In this document: positions 34,052-38,711 of the stretch, in pieces | Layout of the letters: each line of letters opens with the position of its first letter | Position numbering within the stretch: the stretch's first letter is position 1 | Assembly (NCBI GenBank): GCA_017472865.1 | Contig: JAFUNV010000217.1 | Coordinates: 1 to 38,711 of the forward strand | Length of the DNA: 38,711 bases | Direction: 5' to 3' | Source: Ruminiclostridium sp. | GTDB lineage: Bacteria; Bacillota; Clostridia; Oscillospirales; Ruminococcaceae | The notes under the pieces: model-generated | Seen by the model: the letters and a program-made list of their open reading frames with translations, nothing else | What the model was told of the DNA's origin: nothing | Database searches by the model: none | Made by a program: the position numbers and the translations under genes

Positions 34052-34363
34052 ATGAATGAAAAGTTTGCGGAGAGATTATCTCAGCTCAGGTCAAATATTG
34101 GCGTATCGGCAAGAGAAATAAGCTTGTCTATCGGTCAGAGTCCCGGCTATATAAACAATATTGAAAACAAGAAAAATCTTCCTTCTATGACAGCTTTTTT
34201 CGATATATGCGATTATTTCAAAATTTCTCCTATGGAATTTTTTGACTATGAAACGGAAAACCCGAAGCTGTCCAGAGAGCTTATAACCGAGCTGCGTAAG
34301 CTGGATTACCGTGAAACGGGACATATCCTTGAAATAGTCAAGGATATAAACAGGAAGAAATAA
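34052..34363 (+). CDS. XRE (Cro/C1)-family transcriptional regulator
   Basis: The 103-residue protein has a helix-turn-helix of the Cro/C1 type: FAERLSQLRSNIGVSAREISLSIGQSPGYINNIENKKNLPSMTAFFDICDYF, in which residues SAREISLSIGQSPGYINNIE form the HTH. A helical C-terminus of about 40 residues probably dimerises. ATG 34052 is preceded by GGTGAG; an ATG at 34037 is also possible. It is divergently oriented to the 90-residue protein gene, with overlapping control signals between them. Confidence 0.88.
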   Translation: MNEKFAERLSQLRSNIGVSAREISLSIGQSPGYINNIENKKNLPSMTAFFDICDYFKISPMEFFDYETENPKLSRELITELRKLDYRETGHILEIVKDINRKK

Positions 34364-34373
34364 AGTATTTTCT

Positions 34374-34423
34374 GCATAAAAATAAGGGTATCGGGAAGGG
34401 GCTTCCTTCCTGATACCCTTATT
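34374..34423 (-). terminator. Terminator between the XRE gene and the lipoprotein gene
   Basis: AATAAGGGTATC and GATACCCTTATT form a 12-bp stem, extended inward by GGAAGG/CCTTCC. On the minus strand it is followed by TTTTATG, so it serves the lipoprotein gene. It can also block readthrough from the XRE gene. Confidence 0.85.
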
Positions 34424-34435
34424 GAGGTTGTAAGC

Positions 34436-35245
34436 TTATTCTGCGGCAGCGTCACCTTCAACGTCGGCTAATAAAGCAGACATGTCGGTGATTGTGTAAT
34501 CTGCAGGAACTTCGTAAACGCTTTCGTCAACGTTGTGGTCAAAGAAAGTCATTTCCATAGCGATACCGCCGCTTACAAGGTACTTGATTTCCTTTGTGTC
34601 CTTGTCGGCATAAACGATAATCTGACCTGCTTCTGCGGTGTTGATTTTTTCAAAGAGGTATTCTGTGCCGTTGTATTCCTCTGTACCTGTTTCGTAGGTT
34701 GCTGTTGCGGCGTCGAAGGCAGGAGTCATGGAAGAAGCCATGGAGTCTGCCATTTCAGCAGCCTCTTCCTCGCTGAGTGCCATTGTAATAGCTGTCTTTT
34801 CAGCGGCGCTTACGATATAGTAGGTGTTGTCCTTCATGATGATATCGCTGGCAACGCCGTCGGTAGAGGTCTTTACGGCAATCTTATCGAGAGAGGTCAT
34901 ATAAACCTCCATAACAACTTCGGAAGGTGTGCCTGTACCGTAAAGGTCAGCGGAGTAGGTAAAGCCGTTTCTTACGGGAACCTGACCGCTTTCGTACATA
35001 TAATCAGCGTAGATAGGCGCATTAGCCTTGAGTGTTTCGATAAATGCAGTGGTTTCTTCTGTAAGGACAGAGGTTGTTTCAACGTCTGCGTCAGCGGCGG
35101 AATCATCGGAATCAGCGCTGTTGTCAGCGGCAGCGTCGCCCTGTGCGGCAGTTGTTGTGGTTGCTGCTGCGTCGTCAGTGTCCTTGGAGCAGCCTGCAGC
35201 TGTCATAACCATAGCGGCTAAAATAATTGATAAAAACTTTTTCAT
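34436..35245 (-). CDS. Lipoprotein, paralogue of the one at 22482-23261
   Basis: The 269-residue protein has lipobox MTAAGC (Cys19), followed by an Ala/Asp/Ser/Thr-rich acidic linker (about residues 20-60). The folded domain has ANAPIYADYMYESGQVPVRN, LYGTGTPSEVVMEVYMT and NTYYIVSAAEKTAITMAL. It ends with VDESVYEVPADYTITDMS. The layout and the end motif match the lipoprotein at 22482-23261, so the two are paralogues with diverged linkers. The fold may be LolA/LppX-like. The function is unknown. The gene has its own perfect promoter and terminator. Confidence 0.75.
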   Translation of the reverse strand: MKKFLSIILAAMVMTAAGCSKDTDDAAATTTTAAQGDAAADNSADSDDSAADADVETTSVLTEETTAFIETLKANAPIYADYMYESGQVPVRNGFTYSADLYGTGTPSEVVMEVYMTSLDKIAVKTSTDGVASDIIMKDNTYYIVSAAEKTAITMALSEEEAAEMADSMASSMTPAFDAATATYETGTEEYNGTEYLFEKINTAEAGQIIVYADKDTKEIKYLVSGGIAMEMTFFDHNVDESVYEVPADYTITDMSALLADVEGDAAAE

Positions 35246-35280
35246 TGTGATTTCTCTCCTATAAATTATTTTTGAATTTT

Positions 35281-35298
35281 ATGATATGTAAATATCAT
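35281..35298. repeat. Small palindrome in the lipoprotein 5' leader
   Basis: ATGATAT-GTAA-ATATCAT has a 7-bp stem and a 4-base loop. It lies just downstream of the -10 box, so it is an AT-rich hairpin in the leader or a possible operator. Confidence 0.4.
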
Positions 35299-35305
35299 TT
35301 ACTAC

Positions 35306-35334
35306 ATTATACTTGTTTTTGCGCCTTTTGTCAA
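35306..35334 (-). promoter_or_regulatory. Promoter of the lipoprotein gene at 34436-35245
   Basis: On the minus strand TTGACA (35329-35334), 17 bases and TATAAT (35306-35311) form a full consensus. Confidence 0.85.
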
Positions 35335-35431
35335 CTGTAATTATGTATAAACCAATTCAGTTACAGCGGTGCAATGTTGTTACTTTTACACATTATTACA
35401 ACTCAGTAAATAAAATTTACAATCATCTTCA

Positions 35432-35460
35432 TTGACAAAACGCGCTGACAGTAATATAAT
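35432..35460 (+). promoter_or_regulatory. Promoter of the DUF1385-prmC operon
   Basis: TTGACA (35432-35437), 17 bases and TATAAT (35455-35460) form a full consensus, about 30 bases before the start codon. Confidence 0.85.
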
Positions 35461-35489
35461 AATAGTATTAACAGTGAAAGGATAAATAT

Positions 35490-36488
35490 ATGGCTAATAA
35501 TAAAGGTAAATATACAAGTATCGGCGGACAGGCTCTGCTTGAAGGAATCATGATGAAGGGTCCGAAGAAGACCGCAATGGCTGTACGTCACGTAAGCGGT
35601 CAGATACTGACAGAGGAAACGGACGCGGCGCCGAAGAAGTGGTACAATAAAGTGCCCTTTATCCGCGGTACGGCGAATTTTGTAGGCCAGCTTCTTGAGG
35701 GCTACAAGTATATAACCCGCTCGGCAGAGCTTTCGGGTATGATGGACGAGGAGGACGGCGAGGAGCTTTCAAAGTTTGAAAAATGGCTCAACGACAAGTT
35801 TGCGGACAAGCTCCCGAAGCTGGTAGACGCGATAATGGTAATCATGACGGTTATCATGTTTGCGGCAATGTTCGTGGTGTTCTTTTTTGTTCCCACATGG
35901 ATTTTCTCGCTTATACAGCACCTTTTCGGCGAAATTGACATTTCCGCCTTCCAGTCCCTTATCGAGGGCGTGCTGAAAATGATACTATTCGTGGTTTATA
36001 TGTGGCTGGTGGCGGTTCTCATGAAGGATATCCGCCGCACCTATGAATACCACGGAGCAGAGCACAAGACCATAGCCTGCTACGAGGCAAAGCTGCCGCT
36101 TACGGTGGAGAATGTTAAGATTCAGAAGCGTTTTCACCCCAGATGCGGTACAAGCTTTATTTTCCTTGTGCTTTTTATAAGTATTCTTGTGTATTCGGTC
36201 TTCCCTATTACAAATGAAATGTTCATGACGAATTTTGCGGTAACCGAGGGTGTAGCAATGATACTCCGTACCGTCTGCAAGCTGCTTTTACTGCCTGTTA
36301 TTGTGGGAATTTCCTACGAGGTTATAAAAATTGCGGGCAAATACGACAATATTGTAACAAGAATTATTTCTGCTCCCGGACTTTGTCTCCAGCGTCTTAC
36401 CACAAGAGAGCCTGATAAGCACCAGATTGAGGTTGCCATTGAGGCGATGAAGCTTGTAATCCCCGAAAACGGCGAGGATATGCAATGA
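35490..36488 (+). CDS. DUF1385 family membrane protein (YqhQ-like)
   Basis: The 332-residue protein shows the DUF1385 hallmarks: SIGGQALLEGIMMKGPKK at the N-terminus, YHGAEHKTIACYEAKLPLTVE in the middle, and FHPRCGTSFIFLVLFISILVY, with about four transmembrane segments. Conserved polar and charged residues in the AEHKTI and HPRCGT regions suggest a metal- or substrate-binding site, but the function is unknown. It lies directly upstream of prmC, an association common in Clostridia, and overlaps it by four bases (ATGA). GAAAGGAT precedes ATG 35490. Confidence 0.93.
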   Translation: MANNKGKYTSIGGQALLEGIMMKGPKKTAMAVRHVSGQILTEETDAAPKKWYNKVPFIRGTANFVGQLLEGYKYITRSAELSGMMDEEDGEELSKFEKWLNDKFADKLPKLVDAIMVIMTVIMFAAMFVVFFFVPTWIFSLIQHLFGEIDISAFQSLIEGVLKMILFVVYMWLVAVLMKDIRRTYEYHGAEHKTIACYEAKLPLTVENVKIQKRFHPRCGTSFIFLVLFISILVYSVFPITNEMFMTNFAVTEGVAMILRTVCKLLLLPVIVGISYEVIKIAGKYDNIVTRIISAPGLCLQRLTTREPDKHQIEVAIEAMKLVIPENGEDMQ

Positions 36489-37297
36489 ACGGCAGAGAGG
36501 CTGTAAAAAGGATTGCGGAAATGCTCCGAAAAGTGGAGGTTTTTGACCCTGATTTTGAAGCAGGCGAGATTGTCCGCGAGGTAAGCGGCAGCCACCCCTT
36601 ATTTCTGAACGAAATTGCTGATGAGCAGTGGCGGAGAATGGCAGAAATTACCGAAAAAAGAGCAACGGGCTATCCGCTTCAGTATATTTTCGGCAGCTGG
36701 GAATTTTACGGATATGATTTTTATGTAGGCGAGGGTGTGCTTATTCCGCGCCCCGAAACAGAGCTGCTTATAGATATTGCTAAAAAAAGGCTGAACAAAA
36801 ACAGCATAATTCTCGACCTGTGCAGCGGTTCGGGCTGTATACCCATAGCCTGCGCCAAGGAAACAGGCTGCAAGGCTTATGCAGTGGAGCTTTACGAAAA
36901 AGCATATTCTTATCTTGAAAGAAATATCGCCCGCAACAGTGCTGATGTAAGGGCAATTCAGGGCGACGCCCTGGACAATTCTCATTTTGAGGGTGTCAGC
37001 TTCGATGGTATTTTCTCAAACCCGCCCTATCTTACGGGCGAGGAGATGGATAAGCTTCAGCGGGAGGTGCGTTACGAGCCTGAAACGGCGCTTTTCGGCG
37101 GCGAGGACGGGCTGGATTTCTACCGACAGCTTTTCAGCCTTTGGAAAAGCCGCATAAAGAAGGGCGGATTTTTCGCGGTTGAGGTAGGCGACGGTCAGGG
37201 TGAAGCTGTGCGCGTACTTATGGAAGAGGCAGGCTTCACGGCAGAGATTATAAAGGACTATCAGGGTATAGGCAGGGTAGTGGTCGGAAATATATAA
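36485..37297 (+). CDS. prmC: Peptide chain release factor N5-glutamine methyltransferase
   Basis: The 270-residue enzyme methylates the GGQ glutamine of RF1/RF2. The N-terminal helical domain has GYPLQYIFGSWEFYG and VLIPRPETELLID. The SAM motif is LDLCSGSGCIPIA, and the catalytic NPPY motif is FSNPPYLTGEEM. In many Clostridia prfA is adjacent, but here prmC is followed by a terminator and no prfA. It overlaps the DUF1385 gene by four bases and has no visible ribosome binding site of its own, so coupling is likely. Confidence 0.95.
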   Translation: MNGREAVKRIAEMLRKVEVFDPDFEAGEIVREVSGSHPLFLNEIADEQWRRMAEITEKRATGYPLQYIFGSWEFYGYDFYVGEGVLIPRPETELLIDIAKKRLNKNSIILDLCSGSGCIPIACAKETGCKAYAVELYEKAYSYLERNIARNSADVRAIQGDALDNSHFEGVSFDGIFSNPPYLTGEEMDKLQREVRYEPETALFGGEDGLDFYRQLFSLWKSRIKKGGFFAVEVGDGQGEAVRVLMEEAGFTAEIIKDYQGIGRVVVGNI

Positions 37298-37326
37298 AGA
37301 GGTGTTCGTCCGAACGCCTCTTTTTG
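37297..37326 (+). terminator. Terminator after prmC
   Basis: AGAGG-T-GTTC and GAAC-G-CCTCT form a hairpin followed by TTTTTG, starting at the stop codon of prmC. Confidence 0.85.
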
Positions 37327-37400
37327 TGCATGAAGGGTGTAAAAAACGGAATTTTCTGTTAAAAAATAATCATAATAAAAGAAAAAGTATAAAAAATTAC

Positions 37401-37429
37401 TTGCAATATCTGCGATTTTATAGTATAAT
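37401..37429 (+). promoter_or_regulatory. Promoter of gatC-gatA
   Basis: TTGCAA (37401-37406), 17 bases and TATAAT (37424-37429), about 60 bases before gatC. Confidence 0.75.
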
Positions 37430-37489
37430 AGATTGGATAATAGGCTTAGTGTTTCTTTAAGCCGACAAAAAACGAAAGGACAGGTCGTC

Positions 37490-37768
37490 ATGGATATAAA
37501 AACTCTGGACCATTTATGCGGGCTTTCAAAGCTCAATTACACAGCGGAAGAACAGGAAAAGACAATCGCACAGATGTCTGATATCATAAATCTTATGGAC
37601 ACCATAAAGGAATTTGACATCAGCTACGACGACACAAAGGATAAGAACGAAATCGCCTATGACGATTTGAGAAAGGACGAGGCAAAGCCCTCCTTTGATA
37701 CCGAAAAGCTTCAGCAGAACACCCAGCCCCGCGACAACTGCTATGTTGTACCGAAGATGATGGAGTAA
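37490..37768 (+). CDS. gatC: Asp-tRNA(Asn)/Glu-tRNA(Gln) amidotransferase subunit C
   Basis: The 92-residue GatC stabilises GatA and GatB in the amidotransferase that forms Gln-tRNA(Gln) or Asn-tRNA(Asn). The pattern is typical: LDHLCGLSKLNYTAEEQEKTI, then IINLMDTIKEFDISYDDTKD, DLRKDEAKPSF and the C-terminal DNCYVVPKMME. ATG 37490 is chosen over the in-frame start at 37433, because AAAGGAC lies upstream and the family begins here. gatA follows after about 120 bases of repeat sequence. Confidence 0.93.
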   Translation: MDIKTLDHLCGLSKLNYTAEEQEKTIAQMSDIINLMDTIKEFDISYDDTKDKNEIAYDDLRKDEAKPSFDTEKLQQNTQPRDNCYVVPKMME

Positions 37769-37782
37769 AACGGAACGTTTTA
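37766..37782. repeat. 17-nt palindrome beginning at the gatC stop codon
   Basis: TAAAACG-GAA-CGTTTTA has a 7-bp stem and a 3-base loop, and its first three bases are the gatC stop codon. The structure is the same in size and position as that at the infB stop (13798-13814). Confidence 0.7.
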
Positions 37783-37792
37783 CTTAGTGAAA

Positions 37793-37862
37793 AATGAATG
37801 ATTAATAATGAATAATTGTGGTATCGGCTTCGCCGATGGTTTTAAATATTTAAAGCCGCAAT
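37793..37862. repeat. Repeat element between gatC and gatA, related to the infB-rbfA element
   Basis: It begins with AATGAATGATTAA (37793-37805), identical to the arm of the element at 13827-13938. ATTGTGG (37815-37821) and CCGCAAT (37856-37862) pair, enclosing a perfect hairpin ATCGGC-TTC-GCCGAT (37823-37837) and an AT-rich stretch. It lacks the far arm of the first element. No open frame is present. Confidence 0.65.
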
Positions 37863-37891
37863 TGTTTTTCGCTTGAAAGGACAATATAAAA

Positions 37892-38711
37892 ATGGACTTA
37901 AAGAATATTACAGTGGCTTCGCTGCGTAAGATGCTGGACAGCAAGGAAATCGGCGCGGCGGAAGCAGCAAAGGAATTTATCGACGGGATAAAGGCGAAGG
38001 ACGGCGAAATCCTCTCCTATATCACCGTTACCGAGGAAGAAGCTATGGCTTCAGCGGCTGAAGCACAGAAGCTTATCGACGACGGAAAGGGAGGCGCACT
38101 CACAGGTATTCCTCTTGCAATCAAGGATAATATCTGCACCGACGGCGTAAAGACCACCTGCTCTTCAAGAATGCTTGAAAATTTCGTACCGCCCTACGAC
38201 GCTACGGTTATTGAAAAGCTCAAGGCGGAAAATTATGTAATGCTGGGCAAGACCTCTATGGACGAGTTTGCTATGGGCGGTTCCAACCAGACCAGTGCAT
38301 TTGCAAAGACGAAGAATCCTTACAATACAGAATGTGTACCGGGCGGCTCCTCGGGCGGTTCTGCGGCGGCAGTTTCCGCAGGTCTCTGCGCGGCGGCTCT
38401 CGGTTCCGATACAGGCGGTTCTATCCGTCAGCCCGCTTCATTCTGTGGTGTTACAGGCTTAAAGCCCACCTACGGACGGGTTTCCCGTTATGGTCTTGTA
38501 GCTTTCGCAAGCTCCCTTGACCAGATAGGACCTATCGCACGTACCGCCGAGGACTGTGGTATTATTCTCAACGCCATTGCAGGTGTTGACCCCCACGATG
38601 CAACCAGCAAGAATGTACCTTTTACAGATTTCAACGAAAAGCTTGGTATGTCCGTAAAGGGTATGAAGATTGCGCTCCCCAAGGAATTTTACAGCGACGC
38701 TGTTGACGAGG
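37892..38711 (+). CDS. gatA: Asp-tRNA(Asn)/Glu-tRNA(Gln) amidotransferase subunit A (3' end outside window)
   Basis: The first 273 residues of GatA, the amidase that supplies ammonia from glutamine for transamidation, are in the window and the frame stays open to its end. The catalytic triad is in place: Lys78 in PLAIKDN, Ser153 in PGGSSGGSA and the nucleophile Ser177 in SDTGGSIRQPA, one residue lower than in S. aureus GatA. TDGVKTTCSSRMLENFVPPY is also typical. GAAAGGAC precedes ATG 37892. gatB is presumably downstream outside the window. Confidence 0.95.
   Translation, partial: MDLKNITVASLRKMLDSKEIGAAEAAKEFIDGIKAKDGEILSYITVTEEEAMASAAEAQKLIDDGKGGALTGIPLAIKDNICTDGVKTTCSSRMLENFVPPYDATVIEKLKAENYVMLGKTSMDEFAMGGSNQTSAFAKTKNPYNTECVPGGSSGGSAAAVSAGLCAAALGSDTGGSIRQPASFCGVTGLKPTYGRVSRYGLVAFASSLDQIGPIARTAEDCGIILNAIAGVDPHDATSKNVPFTDFNEKLGMSVKGMKIALPKEFYSDAVDE

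Noticed and set aside
34535..35221. Plus-strand open frame opposite the lipoprotein at 34436-35245
   Set aside because: The minus strand has a lipobox, promoter and terminator. The plus frame is a Cys/Gly/Val-rich shadow.

Overview
The window looks like a core chromosomal stretch of a Gram-positive, low-to-mid GC member of the Clostridia, most likely a Ruminococcus-like Oscillospiraceae. The supporting signs are strong AAAGGAGG-type ribosome binding sites, very clean TTGACA-17-TATAAT promoters, several LTAAGC lipoproteins, the classical Firmicutes rimP-nusA-ylxR-ylxQ-infB-rbfA cluster, and gatC-gatA. I see no phage, plasmid, transposase or CRISPR array. The taxonomic placement is inference.

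Layout. Positions 1-656 hold the 3' end of an acyl-CoA synthetase gene. On the minus strand follow a membrane chemoreceptor (801-2162) and a block read leftward: tRNA-Arg(CCT), an AI-2E-family transporter, pheS, pheT and a PrsA/SurA-like lipoprotein. Positions 8456-8745 are non-coding and hold a nested inverted repeat with a partial second copy. From a consensus promoter at 8746 the plus strand carries rimP-nusA-ylxR-ylxQ-infB-rbfA-nrnA-like-truB-ribF: ribosome maturation, transcription elongation, translation initiation, tRNA modification and flavin synthesis. rimP appears frameshifted in its first codons.

Positions 17270-22092 encode a Gld-like ABC exporter set (ATPase, permease, GldG-like auxiliary protein, DUF4340 protein), followed by a small conserved protein. 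The minus strand then has a lipoprotein and the iron-sulfur pair nifU-nifS. A zinc-ribbon membrane protein and a minus-strand DUF6062-like Cys-rich protein come next. A plus-strand run then carries an OGG1-like glycosylase, a zinc-ribbon protein, a membrane-anchored HExxH protein and uracil-DNA glycosylase. After this come a TrmH/RlmB-type rRNA methyltransferase and a 1104-residue protein that I read as a catalytically dead P1B-type ATPase with a long charged N-terminal extension.

The right end has a divergent small-protein/XRE-regulator pair, a second lipoprotein paralogous to the one at 22482, a DUF1385 protein with prmC, and gatC followed by gatA, which is cut by the window edge. Repeat elements of one apparent family sit in the infB-rbfA and gatC-gatA gaps, and each follows a 17-nt palindrome that begins at the stop codon of the upstream gene.

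The most interesting items are the pseudo-P-type ATPase (30271-33585), the stop-codon palindromes with their repeat elements, the rimP 5' frameshift, and the nested repeat in the leader of the tRNA-Arg transcript.
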